Shown here: positions 35,371 through 44,288 of the stretch, one piece after another
How the letters are laid out: every line of letters begins with the position of its first letter
Position numbering within the stretch: the stretch's first letter is position 1
Assembly (NCBI GenBank): GCA_003134995.1
Contig: PLDC01000015.1
Coordinates: forward strand, 356,379 to 420,378
Source of the DNA: Acidobacteriaceae bacterium
Lineage (GTDB): Bacteria; Acidobacteriota; Terriglobia; Terriglobales; Acidobacteriaceae
Length of the DNA stretch: 64,000 bases
Direction: 5' to 3'
Translations under genes and position numbers: made by a program
Notes under the pieces: model-generated
Databases searched by the model: none
What the model was told of the DNA's origin: nothing
The model's input: only the letters and a program-made list of their open reading frames with translations

Positions 35371-36066
35371 TCACGAGCGTGTGTGCGCGACGAGTTCGGC
35401 GAGGCTGGAAACTTGCAGGTCTGGCTGGCCGTCTACGGCCTTGACCGCGCCTACGCCGGCTCGTGCTGATGGACGATTTACCCAAACAGTTGCGAGGCCG
35501 AGTGACTGCGCGGGAAGCACGTCGTGGTAGAGGCTTTGGCCGATGTGCAGGATTCGGTGGGCGGGCACGCCGACGCGACTCAACGCTAATTCGAAAATCT
35601 TCAACGACGGCTTGTAGGCTTTTGCCTGTTGTGCCGTGATGACCTGGTCGAATTCCACTCCGAGTTGAGGTTGGGTCGCGGCGAAAAGGTCGTTGTCCAC
35701 GTTGGAAATGATGGCCAGGCGAAAACGTTTTTTTAATTCGCGAAGAGCGCTTACCGTGTCGGGCCAGGGTTTCCATTGCGGAAGAGAATCGGGCAGGGAG
35801 CGGACTTCTTCGTCCGTGGGCGTGAATCCAAGTTGCGCACCGAACTGCTGTACGACCGACTGAAGCACTTCGCGATAGCGGCGATACTCTCCGTGCTCGG
35901 CGCGGGCTTCGAAATCTCTGTAGAGTTGAAGAATGGTGGCGTCGTCGAGATTTTTGTCGTGCGCCGCTAGGATGCGGCGCAGGCTGGCGAGAATTCCATC
36001 TTCCCAGTTGATCAGCGTGCCGTAACAATCAAAGGTGAAAATCTCGAAGCGATTGAAGTCGAGCAT
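35371..36066 (-). CDS. HAD-superfamily hydrolase, haloacid-dehalogenase type II-like
   Basis: The 231-residue protein shows motif I FDCYGTLINWEDG (nucleophile Asp), motif II IISNVDND, motif III KAYKPSLKIFE and motif IV HIGQSLYHDVLPAQSLG. The layout matches (S)-2-haloacid dehalogenases and close phosphatases. Motif IV is QSLYHD instead of SNxWD, so dehalogenation is not assured. It follows the YhaM-like gene by 24 bases on the same strand and is probably co-transcribed. Confidence 0.85.
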   Translation of the reverse strand: MLDFNRFEIFTFDCYGTLINWEDGILASLRRILAAHDKNLDDATILQLYRDFEARAEHGEYRRYREVLQSVVQQFGAQLGFTPTDEEVRSLPDSLPQWKPWPDTVSALRELKKRFRLAIISNVDNDLFAATQPQLGVEFDQVITAQQAKAYKPSLKIFELALSRVGVPAHRILHIGQSLYHDVLPAQSLGLATVWVNRPSARAGVGAVKAVDGQPDLQVSSLAELVAHTRS

Positions 36067-36090
36067 GGTCGATCACTCGCGCGCGGAAGC

Positions 36091-37158
36091 TTAAGACTTG
36101 AAACCGGGCAGTATCGGCGTTGCCTCGCTCGATTCGCTGCCGGGCTCCGGTTCGGGCTCAGCCGGGGAATCCTCTGCAGCGGCAGCGGGTTTCGGTGTAA
36201 GAAATTTTGTGCTGTTCAGCAATGGGCGCCCGAGCGAGGCGTTGTAGCTGGTCCAGGGGCTTTCGAGGTCGGCCTCGCGCTCGAAGTGGGCGCGCATGGC
36301 CTCCATTTTGGAATCGAGGTCGTCCATATAGTGCAGCAGCAGCGCTTCGGGAAACATGGGCAACTTAAGCGAGCCGAATTCGTACTGGCCGTGATGGCTG
36401 ATGATGAGGTGCTCGATAAGAATTTTGAGTTCGGCGGGAAAATCCGGGACGAGCGCAAGCTTCACTTGCAACATTTCAAGTTCAATGATCATGTGCCCGA
36501 GAAGCTGGCCGCGCGTTGTGTAGGAAAACGAACGATTGTAGGCAAGCTCGTGAATCTTGCCGATGTCGTGGAGAAATACTCCGGTGAGCAGCAGATCGCG
36601 ATTCACCTGAGGATAATTTCTGCAGACCAGATCGCAGGAGCGGCAGAGTGAGACTACGTGGTCGAGCAGGCCGCCGATATAGGCGTGATGCAGGGTCTTG
36701 GCGGCCGGAGCGTTGCGGTACGCGGCCGCAATTTCCGGATCGGACATGAAGGCCTGCACCAGTGCCTTGAGATGGGGATTCTGGAATGAGGCGATGAAAT
36801 CGGCGAGCGACTGCCAGAGCTCGTCGACATTCTTCGTGGTCTTGGGAAGATATTCGGAAAATTCGATTTCGGTTTCGCCCAGCTTGCGCAGCTTATGAAT
36901 CGTTAGCTGGAAGCGGTTCTTGTATTTGTTGACGAGGCCTTTGACTTTGACGAAGTCATCCTGCTCGAAGACGTTGAGCACTTCTTCGACGTTATCCCAC
37001 ATCTTGGCTTCGAGCTGACCGCTGCGGTCGCCGAGGGTCAGAGCGAGATACGGCTCACCGGTTTTCTTGGGCTTGATTTGCTTGCTGACCACGACGAAGT
37101 TGGAGGTGATGATCTTGTTTTCGTGGCGGGTGCAATCGCAGATGTAAAACTCTTTCAT
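36091..37158 (-). CDS. 3'-5' exoribonuclease YhaM-like (OB fold + HD domain)
   Basis: The 355-residue protein has an N-terminal OB-fold nucleic-acid-binding part (VVVSKQIKPKKTGEPYLALTL, VKVKGLVNKYKNRFQLTIHKLR) and an HD phosphohydrolase domain (HHAYIGGLLDHVVSL, VFLHDIGKIHELAY, IISHHGQYEFGS). This two-domain layout is that of YhaM, which trims RNA and single-stranded DNA 3' ends. The tail is Pro/Glu-rich. It heads a unit with the HAD gene. Confidence 0.88.
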   Translation of the reverse strand: MKEFYICDCTRHENKIITSNFVVVSKQIKPKKTGEPYLALTLGDRSGQLEAKMWDNVEEVLNVFEQDDFVKVKGLVNKYKNRFQLTIHKLRKLGETEIEFSEYLPKTTKNVDELWQSLADFIASFQNPHLKALVQAFMSDPEIAAAYRNAPAAKTLHHAYIGGLLDHVVSLCRSCDLVCRNYPQVNRDLLLTGVFLHDIGKIHELAYNRSFSYTTRGQLLGHMIIELEMLQVKLALVPDFPAELKILIEHLIISHHGQYEFGSLKLPMFPEALLLHYMDDLDSKMEAMRAHFEREADLESPWTSYNASLGRPLLNSTKFLTPKPAAAAEDSPAEPEPEPGSESSEATPILPGFKS

Positions 37159-37250
37159 TCTTCATCAGTGTAAATCAGAAAGCGGGAGGATGGTGCGTTT
37201 GGGCGAGCTGGCGCTGACTGAGGTCGTGATGCGGCGCCTCGCTTCGCTTC

Positions 37251-37331
37251 GGCGGACAGCCGAGGCGGCTGTCTCCACATGAGCTGTGGCTGTAGCGTCC
37301 AGCGACGCGGCCGACTGTCCTTCCGTCGGCC
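37251..37331. repeat. GGCGGAC hairpins between yhaM-like and SurA-like genes
   Basis: GGCGGACAGCC (37251) faces GGCTGTCTCC (37267), and GGCCGAC (37309) faces GTCGGCC (37325). The second stem lies just after the stop of the reverse-strand SurA-like gene and could end its transcript. The first carries the GCTTCGGCGGAC word that recurs at 47931 and 48820. Confidence 0.55.
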
Positions 37332-37333
37332 TC

Positions 37334-38431
37334 TTAGATTATGCCCAGCTTCTTTTTCTTTTTCAGCTTCTTTGAGTCGGAGGGCTTTGCTGAGGCGGTT
37401 TCGATTGGCTTGGTCTGGTTGGGGCTGGCGCCGCTGTCGACGTAACCGTCTTTGTAGTTGATGTAGGCCTCTTCGCGCAGCTTGGTGAGATAGGCGCGGA
37501 GTGCGGGCTGGAGCTTTTGCATGTAAAGCGCGTCCATGATGCGGGGCTCGATATCTTTCATCGTCGGAATGCCCGCGGTCTGGTGGGCGGTGACCTTCAA
37601 GATGACATAGCCCTGTTTGGTGCGAATCACGTCGGTGACTTCGCCGGCCTTCATGGCGAAGGTTTTATCTTCGAGTTCCTTGGCGAGTGTGCCGCGCTTG
37701 AATGCGCCGAGATCGCCGCCCTGCGAGGCCGACGGTCCTTCAGATTCTTTCTTCGCCAGATCTTCAAACTTGGCGCCAGCGCGAATTTGTTTGAGCAAGT
37801 CGTTGGCCTTGGCTTCGGCAGCGGCTAGAGCCGCGGCATCGTCGGCTTGTTTGGCGGCCGGATCCTGATTCTTCGAAGCTTTCGGGGCGACCAGAATTTC
37901 GCTGAGCTTTATCGACTCGGGCTGCTCCATCTCATTCTTGTGCTCATCGTAGAACTGCTGTTCCTCTTCTTTGGTGAGGCTCACGTGAGAACCGACCTGG
38001 TCCGCAATTACCTTTTGCGTGATGATCCGGTTCCGCATGTTTTGCTTGAAGTCTTCGTAGGAGATGCCCTGGGCGGTGGCGGCTTTCTCAAGCTCTTCCA
38101 TCGAATCCAGCTTCATGTCTTTGCGCATCTGGTCGAGTTGTTTGATGAGGTCGGTATCGCCGGTAATGTCGAGGTCTTTGCCCTTTGCCAGCAGAAGTTG
38201 CTGGTCGACGAGATCGCGCAGGACATCTTTTTCGCGCTCGGCGTAAAGTTTGTCGGCATTCGCCGCGTCCTGCTGCTTCACGTCATCCCTGAGTTGGTCT
38301 TTGCTGCGCTGAAACTCGGACAGGGTAATGATTTGTCCGTTCACGCGCGTGATGATTTCTTCGACCACCTGCCCCGCGCAGTACACGGGCAGGCATGACA
38401 TAGCAACGAGTATCAGAACCAGTTTCTTCAT
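37334..38431 (-). CDS. SurA-like periplasmic peptidyl-prolyl isomerase
   Basis: The 365-residue foldase has a signal peptide (LVLILVAMSCLPVYCAG), a SurA-type N-terminal chaperone region (EEIITRVNGQIITLSEFQR, LRDLVDQQLLLAKGKD) and one parvulin domain (IKLSEILVAPK, GGDLGAFKRGTLAKELED, AGEVTDVIRTKQGYVILKV). It probably escorts outer-membrane proteins. The C-terminal end is very Lys-rich (KKLKKKKKLG), which is unusual for an exported protein. It stands alone. Confidence 0.9.
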   Translation of the reverse strand: MKKLVLILVAMSCLPVYCAGQVVEEIITRVNGQIITLSEFQRSKDQLRDDVKQQDAANADKLYAEREKDVLRDLVDQQLLLAKGKDLDITGDTDLIKQLDQMRKDMKLDSMEELEKAATAQGISYEDFKQNMRNRIITQKVIADQVGSHVSLTKEEEQQFYDEHKNEMEQPESIKLSEILVAPKASKNQDPAAKQADDAAALAAAEAKANDLLKQIRAGAKFEDLAKKESEGPSASQGGDLGAFKRGTLAKELEDKTFAMKAGEVTDVIRTKQGYVILKVTAHQTAGIPTMKDIEPRIMDALYMQKLQPALRAYLTKLREEAYINYKDGYVDSGASPNQTKPIETASAKPSDSKKLKKKKKLGII

Positions 38432-38588
38432 AGGAGTTTTGGATGGGCCGCCAGGCTGCCCTGACTTATGGACAGCAAGACTTGCGGACGATAGCCTTGC
38501 CGTTATTTTACTACTTCCGGTGGGGGCTTGGCCTGTCTGGATCAGTTGGATGCGCTGGCGCGGCGGCCGGGTTTGCTGCGGGTGTAGG

Positions 38589-39356
38589 TTAGGCAGTCCT
38601 CACGAGCGCGAGGGCAGTCATGTCATCGGGATCGACGGCTTCGCAGGTGAACTCGCCCACGGAAGTTAAAATGCTGGCGCACACCGCCTGAGCGTTTGAT
38701 GAGGTGCCGGCTTGCAGTCGTTCTTTCACGCGTTGCAGGCCGAATTCGAGGTCTTCGGCTTTGTCGTCTTTGCACTTGCCCTCAACCACTCCGCGCGAAA
38801 CCAGAAGAAGGACCGCGCCTTTTTCCAGAGCGACAGTGGGAGCATCGCAGGTGGCATGCGAAAAAAGGCCGAGCGGCAGGCCGGTCGAGGCGAGTTCGAC
38901 CGTGCCCGTGCTGTCGCGGAGCAAGCCGGGCGTGTGCCCGGCGTTGGTGTAGCAGAGTGTGCCAAATTTTTCGTGATAGCAGCCGATGAATGCGGGGCAG
39001 GCATGAACTCCGGCGGCGGCTTCCATCAGATCGCGGTTTAGTTGGAGGCAAAGCGTGACCATCGCCTCGGATTCGTTGATATCGGGCGGTGCAAACAGTG
39101 CAGTCCCCCGGGTGCGAAATATGTTCTGTGCGACCGATAGGATGTGCTGGTTGCTCTCGCGGCGTCCGGCAAGATCGAGCAGGCCGAACAATATTCGTTC
39201 AGGGCTGACTCGCACTGAGTCAAAAAAATCTCCAGCGACGCGTTTGCCTAAGGTGCTGGCGGCGATCTCCGCGCCCTCAATTTTCGGAAACTCGTTTGGA
39301 ACAGGTTCGACTGCGGCGGTCGGCTCGGGCACGTCAGAGTGGAATAGTGAGCACAT
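38589..39356 (-). CDS. SpoIIE-family PP2C-type Ser/Thr phosphatase
   Basis: The 255-residue protein is a PP2C-like phosphatase domain without a visible sensor: GKRVAGDFFDSVRVSP (first metal Asp), LFGLLDLAGRR, TLCYTNAGHTPGLL, LLLVSRGVVEG and the closing DPDDMTALALV. These enzymes control anti-sigma partner switches. No such partner lies near. ATG at 39356 is chosen; a TTG at 39401 would add 15 residues. Confidence 0.85.
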   Translation of the reverse strand: MCSLFHSDVPEPTAAVEPVPNEFPKIEGAEIAASTLGKRVAGDFFDSVRVSPERILFGLLDLAGRRESNQHILSVAQNIFRTRGTALFAPPDINESEAMVTLCLQLNRDLMEAAAGVHACPAFIGCYHEKFGTLCYTNAGHTPGLLRDSTGTVELASTGLPLGLFSHATCDAPTVALEKGAVLLLVSRGVVEGKCKDDKAEDLEFGLQRVKERLQAGTSSNAQAVCASILTSVGEFTCEAVDPDDMTALALVRTA

Positions 39357-39433
39357 TGGAGGACTAATGCCGAAACTAGCACAAGCGTCGACCGCGGGCA
39401 ATGGGGCGAACGCTACATGCAGAAAGCTTGTGG

Positions 39434-40858
39434 CTACTTGCCGTATTTATCGCCGAGATACTTGTCCAACTCGGATTCGAGCTGGCCGTAGTCGGAGTGA
39501 ATGGTCGCGCGCAACGCCGATTCCGTAGAACTGCCCTGGCTGAGAAGTTGCAGAATTTTCTGGACGTCGCCCATCCCGTAAGAATCGTTGATGTAGGAAA
39601 CCGCGGCGAGCGACTCGGCATAGGCCACGTAAGCCTGTGCGCTGGAGAGGTTCATGAAACTGCCTTCCAGCACGTTCAGCGGAATGTTATGTTGCGAATT
39701 AAACAGTTGAGATAACTGGCGGCCGTCGCTACCCAGAGATTTCGGTTCCTCAAGCTGCGCGATCCCCTCGTGCAGCCAGATCGGACAACGTCCAGCGGAA
39801 AGCTGATTGATGAAAGAGTGCGCCAATTCATGCTTCAAAACGTGAGCTAGCTCTGACGTCATGGAATTGAGCCCGCTGATCGGAATGCGGAGCTTGCCGT
39901 CGTTGAGCGCTCCCGACCATGACGGAGCGCGGGTTACGTCAAAAAAAGCCTGCTCGGTGTAGAGCGTTACCAGAATGTTGTCGCGCGGTGGAGTGCCGAG
40001 ATCGCGGACTAGGTCGTCATAGTCGGACTCGAGCGCCGCGAGAATTTGTCCGCGGAATGCTTCTGAGGTCTGCTTGCCTTCGTAGTGCATGACGAAGTGG
40101 CTGCTCTCGCGCTGGGCGAAATCGGTTTCCACATTTTGTTCGCGCTGCGCTTTATCCAGATATTGCTGCACGGCGGGATCGGGACGCAGTTCGAGCGAAT
40201 GCTTCCAGGACGCGATGGCATCTTTCGTGTGATCGGAAGCCTGCTGGGCATAGCCGAGCACTGTGTAGGCGTCGGGCGACCGGGGCGCGGCGCTCACTGC
40301 TCGCTGCGCGTAGGTGACAGCCTGGGAAGCGTTCCCCGTGCGCACCAGCAAGGCCGCGTAGTAAATAAGGACAGTTGAATTTTCCGGTTGGAAGCGAAGC
40401 GCGCTGTCGAAGTAGCGGCGGGCCTGGTCGATATTGCCGTGTTCGAATTCAAATTTTCCGGCGATGAAATCGGCGGTGGCGCTCAACTCCGGCTTACCTT
40501 TGCTCTCGAGCTTGGCCAGAGCGTCGGTGTCGACCTTGCCATCCTTAACAATGATTTGCGGAAGATCGCCCTCGTTGGCGAGACTATCAGCGGGCGTGAA
40601 AGCCGGGAGATCGGCGATACTTTTTCCGCCAGAAGATGCGGAGTGCACGGGCATGCCTCCGGCTTCGACGCGGTCTACAGAACTTTTGGGGATAGCATAG
40701 GTGTCATCGCCGATTTCGTATTCGTAGCGATTGCCGTTCTCGCGGACGTGGTCGACCAGGATAGTACGTCCATTTTTTAAATGGATCGTGTCCGCCGATG
40801 CCGCCCCGAAGGCGAACATCAGCATCATAGCTATCAGGATAGTGGCGCGAAGCCGCAT
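39434..40858 (-). CDS. Exported TPR protein with gluzincin-type peptidase domain
   Basis: The 474-residue protein has a signal peptide (ATILIAMMLMFAFGAASA), a small SH3-like start (TIHLKNGRTILVDHVRENG), three or so TPR units (ARRYFDSALRFQPENSTVLIYYAAL, PDAYTVLGYAQQ) and a C-terminal metallopeptidase-like domain. The latter has HVLKHELAHSFINQL (HExxH) and a downstream Glu in WLHEGIAQLEEP. This is the peptidase MA-like layout. The substrate is unknown. It is divergent from the M1-like gene, with which it shares the 38-base gap. Confidence 0.85.
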   Translation of the reverse strand: MRLRATILIAMMLMFAFGAASADTIHLKNGRTILVDHVRENGNRYEYEIGDDTYAIPKSSVDRVEAGGMPVHSASSGGKSIADLPAFTPADSLANEGDLPQIIVKDGKVDTDALAKLESKGKPELSATADFIAGKFEFEHGNIDQARRYFDSALRFQPENSTVLIYYAALLVRTGNASQAVTYAQRAVSAAPRSPDAYTVLGYAQQASDHTKDAIASWKHSLELRPDPAVQQYLDKAQREQNVETDFAQRESSHFVMHYEGKQTSEAFRGQILAALESDYDDLVRDLGTPPRDNILVTLYTEQAFFDVTRAPSWSGALNDGKLRIPISGLNSMTSELAHVLKHELAHSFINQLSAGRCPIWLHEGIAQLEEPKSLGSDGRQLSQLFNSQHNIPLNVLEGSFMNLSSAQAYVAYAESLAAVSYINDSYGMGDVQKILQLLSQGSSTESALRATIHSDYGQLESELDKYLGDKYGK

Positions 40859-40896
40859 CGAAGCGCATTCTAACAATAGGTCGGCCTCATACCTAC

Positions 40897-43581
40897 GTGA
40901 CGAAAGTACTGTTAAAACGCGGCTTAGCATCTATTCTTTTGGGCCTGCTCACGGCCTTCTTGCCTGTTCGGGCCTGGGGTCAGCAGGCGAGTCCTGTGCA
41001 GACCAGCCCCGCGCAGACAAGTCCCGAGCAGGTAAGTCTGGTACAGGCAGCCCCCTCGCAACCGCACCAGCCCGGACCGGCAGAGTCGCTTTATCTGGAA
41101 TTGAGTAGTGTCGAACTCGATCCGGCGCGGGTCTTCCGCGTGCGCGGCGCGGCGCTGGATCGACCCTCGTTCCACATCACTTTGGAAGATGGAACCATTG
41201 CCTTCACCAAAGATGTGCTGGGCAGAATTACCGGTGCGTTCTTTGAGGGCGATGGCGAGGTGCTGCTCACTCCGCCCAATGATGTGGAACGAAAATCCAT
41301 GAGCCTGTTTACGGGCATGGCGATTCTCGAAGAACGTTTCGCGACCGCTTACTTCCGATTCAACGACAACACTGCCAATGAGTTGCAGCCGGGGTTCAGG
41401 GCGCCAGAAGATCCCGAGGAATTTGTCACGAAATGGGATCCGACAGCGCGCAATCTGGCGCAGATGGAAGCCATGCGGCTGCTGGAAAGCTTCAGCGGGA
41501 TGCTGCCTGTCGTGGGCGCGACCGGCTCAGAAAATGCAGCATTGTTAAGAACGCCTGATGCTGGCGACCGAATGTTGCATGCACGGCTGCAGGGAAGCAA
41601 GCTCGGCGTCTTCGATATCTTTTTTGATTCGACCGCCGGCGAACAAGTCGAGGTAGGGCAGAGCCGGAACGGAGACGACGGAATCACGTATTACGACATC
41701 TGGGCCTCGTTCGCGATCGAGAGTGCGGGACGCCGCAGGCCGGGCCGGAGCGAGACCGTGCCAACGCTCCCTGCGGAAACGGAAGTGCAAGAAGACGAGA
41801 TTGTTGTACACAGCTATGTGATTGATGCCCACGTGAAACCACCGAAAGAACTTGATGCCGAGGTGGAATTGCAGCTTGATGCAGTGCGCGGCGGATCGCG
41901 ATTTCTGGGGTTTGAACTGTCGCGGTTTCTGCAGATCCGATCCGTCGAGGCGGATGGGAAGCCGGTGGAATTCGTCCATAACCCGGCAGTGGTAGGCACG
42001 CGGTTGGCACGCAGCGGCAACGACCTGGTGGCCGTGATTCTGCCCGAGCCTGCGCGCAAGGGACAAAAGATTAAACTGCGCTTCGTCTACGGTGGAGAAG
42101 TGCTCGCGGAAGCTGGTAAGGGATTGCTGTACGTGGGCGAGCGCGGCACATGGTATCCCAATCGCGGGTTGGCCATGGCAAATTTTGATCTTACTTTTCA
42201 CTATCCGCAGGAGTGGACTCTGCTGGCCACGGGCAAACCAGCGCCGCGAATCCGACAAACTGGTTCGCCGGGAGCGGGCGCCGAACAAGTGTCGCGTTGG
42301 GTATCGGAGCGGCCAATCCCCGTTGCAGGGTTCAACCTTGGCAAGTATGTGCGAGGCAGTGCACAAGCTGGCAACGTCATTGTCGAAACTTATGCGACGA
42401 GCGGAGTGGAGCGAGATTTTCCCAAGGCGCCGGTGACGACTGTTCCGTCGGATGCGCCGACGCTGCGGCCGGGCGGTGTTACTCCATCGTCCGTCGCTCC
42501 GAGCACGCCGATAATTCCTCCTACACCTTCACCGGCGCGAAATGCGACCGCCGTGGCGGAGGTTGCTGCGCAAGCCATTCGTTACTATGCGGATCGCTTT
42601 GGTCCATTTCCCTACAGTCAGCTGGCCTTGACTCAGTTGCCGGGGCGCGAGAGTCAGGGATGGCCGGGACTGATCTTCTTGTCCTCTTACGCATTTCTGA
42701 CGCAGCAGGAGCGCGACGCATTTCACCTCGATCAGGTGCAAACTTTACTGCAACAGCGGGTTCCCGCGCATGAGGCCGCGCACCAGTGGTGGGGAGATCT
42801 GGTGATATGGGCTACATACCGGGATCAGTGGTTTTCTGAAGGCTTGGCGAATTATTGCTCGCTGATGATTCTTCAGGATAAAGATCCGGCGGGCTTTCGT
42901 TTGGTCATGGAGAAATATCGGAAGGACTTGGCAGAAAAGAATAAAGACGAAAGTGTTCTACAAGATGCCGGACCCGTGACCCTGGGAAACCGTCTGCTGT
43001 CGTCGCACTTTCCAGAGGGTTATGAAGCCATCAGCTACGGGCGGGGAACGTGGCTGTTCCATATGCTGCGCTCGATGTTAGAGGATGGGGCGGCTTTGGA
43101 TTCGGGGAAAAATGGAAGCCGTAAGAATAGTAATAAGGATTTGACGGAAGATCCCTTCGCGCGATCTTTGCGAAAAGTGCGCGAGCGCTATGCCGGAAAA
43201 GCCGTCAGTACACGGGAGCTGCTGAATGTTTTTGCGGAGGATTTGCCGCCGTCGTTGCGGTACGAAGGCAAAGCATCGCTCGACTGGTTTTTGGATGGAT
43301 GGGTGAACGGCGCTTCTCTCCCTAAGCTTGAGTTGCACGGAGTCAAGTTTGTGCCGAAGGCGAACGGTATGGCTGTGACCGGGGTGATAAAGCAAAAAGA
43401 TGCTCCCGAAGAATTGGTGACGTCTGTTCCTATTTATGCCGTGGTTTCGGGCAAGCCGCCATTGCTCATAGGGCGCGTGTTTGCGGATGGACCCGAGACC
43501 TCTTTTCACTTATCCGCACCGCTTGGCACGCACAAACTTTTGCTCGACCCCAACGGAACCATCCTCACCGGTCCCAAGTAA
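40897..43581 (+). CDS. M1-family aminopeptidase-like protein
   Basis: The 894-residue exported protein (signal peptide LASILLGLLTAFLPVRAWG) has an M1 catalytic domain late in the chain: VPAHEAAHQWWGDL (HExxH) and, 18 residues after, WFSEGLANYCSL with the zinc-ligand Glu. The usual exopeptidase GAMEN motif could not be seen; the matching region is GRESQGWPGLIFLSS, so its peptidase type is uncertain. The N-terminal 400 residues are beta-rich and not recognised. The start is GTG. Confidence 0.85.
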   Translation: MTKVLLKRGLASILLGLLTAFLPVRAWGQQASPVQTSPAQTSPEQVSLVQAAPSQPHQPGPAESLYLELSSVELDPARVFRVRGAALDRPSFHITLEDGTIAFTKDVLGRITGAFFEGDGEVLLTPPNDVERKSMSLFTGMAILEERFATAYFRFNDNTANELQPGFRAPEDPEEFVTKWDPTARNLAQMEAMRLLESFSGMLPVVGATGSENAALLRTPDAGDRMLHARLQGSKLGVFDIFFDSTAGEQVEVGQSRNGDDGITYYDIWASFAIESAGRRRPGRSETVPTLPAETEVQEDEIVVHSYVIDAHVKPPKELDAEVELQLDAVRGGSRFLGFELSRFLQIRSVEADGKPVEFVHNPAVVGTRLARSGNDLVAVILPEPARKGQKIKLRFVYGGEVLAEAGKGLLYVGERGTWYPNRGLAMANFDLTFHYPQEWTLLATGKPAPRIRQTGSPGAGAEQVSRWVSERPIPVAGFNLGKYVRGSAQAGNVIVETYATSGVERDFPKAPVTTVPSDAPTLRPGGVTPSSVAPSTPIIPPTPSPARNATAVAEVAAQAIRYYADRFGPFPYSQLALTQLPGRESQGWPGLIFLSSYAFLTQQERDAFHLDQVQTLLQQRVPAHEAAHQWWGDLVIWATYRDQWFSEGLANYCSLMILQDKDPAGFRLVMEKYRKDLAEKNKDESVLQDAGPVTLGNRLLSSHFPEGYEAISYGRGTWLFHMLRSMLEDGAALDSGKNGSRKNSNKDLTEDPFARSLRKVRERYAGKAVSTRELLNVFAEDLPPSLRYEGKASLDWFLDGWVNGASLPKLELHGVKFVPKANGMAVTGVIKQKDAPEELVTSVPIYAVVSGKPPLLIGRVFADGPETSFHLSAPLGTHKLLLDPNGTILTGPK

Positions 43582-43826
43582 GCAGCGGTTGGCTCTCGCC
43601 AAAGGCAAGACCTATTCCTGGAACGGAACTTTCTTTCGGAACGCGCGTTCCGAAACGGGCGCAGAAATCGAGAGGACGCAACATCCTAATAATTCCCTTG
43701 CTAGGTTAAGTGACTGAGTCGTATTCCACTTGCGCCGCATTGCGCCGAGAAAAACGGATGGCAGTCGAACTGCTGTAGAAGAAGCGGGCTTAAGCGCCGT
43801 CGAGTTGAACCCATTTAGTCAAGACA

Positions 43827-44288
43827 ATGATTGAAGATGCCGTGCTCGTTGAGACCATTCCTGTCCCGGTATTCATGGAGGCCGAATCGTGGGGCCGGAG
43901 CGAAACAATTCTATTGGTGGAAGATGAAGAGTTCGTGCGGAAGGTGACTGCCGAGGTGCTCGAGGCCGCCGGCTACAAGATGGTGATTGCCCGGAGCGGC
44001 GCTGAGGCTTTGACCGCTTGCCGCAAATCGTCGCAACTGTTTGATTTGCTGCTAGCCGATGTCGTCATGCCGGGGATCAGCGGCCGCGAACTCGCGAATG
44101 AATTTGAATGCTTGTGTCCCCGTGCCCGGGTTCTGTTGATGAGCGGGCATGCAGGACAGTTGGCGTGGCGTCATATGCCGCTGTCTAGCACTGCATACTT
44201 GGCCAAACCATTCTCTGTGCGTGAGCTTCTGAGAAAGGTGCGTGAAACATTGGACACGAATCCGCTTGCTGCCGGAACTCTCGCTTAG
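43827..44288 (+). CDS. Single-domain response regulator (CheY-like)
   Basis: The 153-residue receiver has all key residues: ILLVEDEEFVRKV (acidic pair), LLLADVVMPGISGREL (phospho-acceptor Asp), LLMSGHAG (Ser) and YLAKPFSVREL (Lys). There is no output domain. It lies 4 bases over the end of cheB from the other side. A role in the same chemotaxis-like pathway is inferred. The 245-base gap 43582-43826 before it holds nothing that was recognised. Confidence 0.92.
   Translation: MIEDAVLVETIPVPVFMEAESWGRSETILLVEDEEFVRKVTAEVLEAAGYKMVIARSGAEALTACRKSSQLFDLLLADVVMPGISGRELANEFECLCPRARVLLMSGHAGQLAWRHMPLSSTAYLAKPFSVRELLRKVRETLDTNPLAAGTLA

Noticed and set aside
43582..43826. Small RNA in the gap before the response regulator
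   Set aside because: No clear promoter plus terminator pair could be seen.
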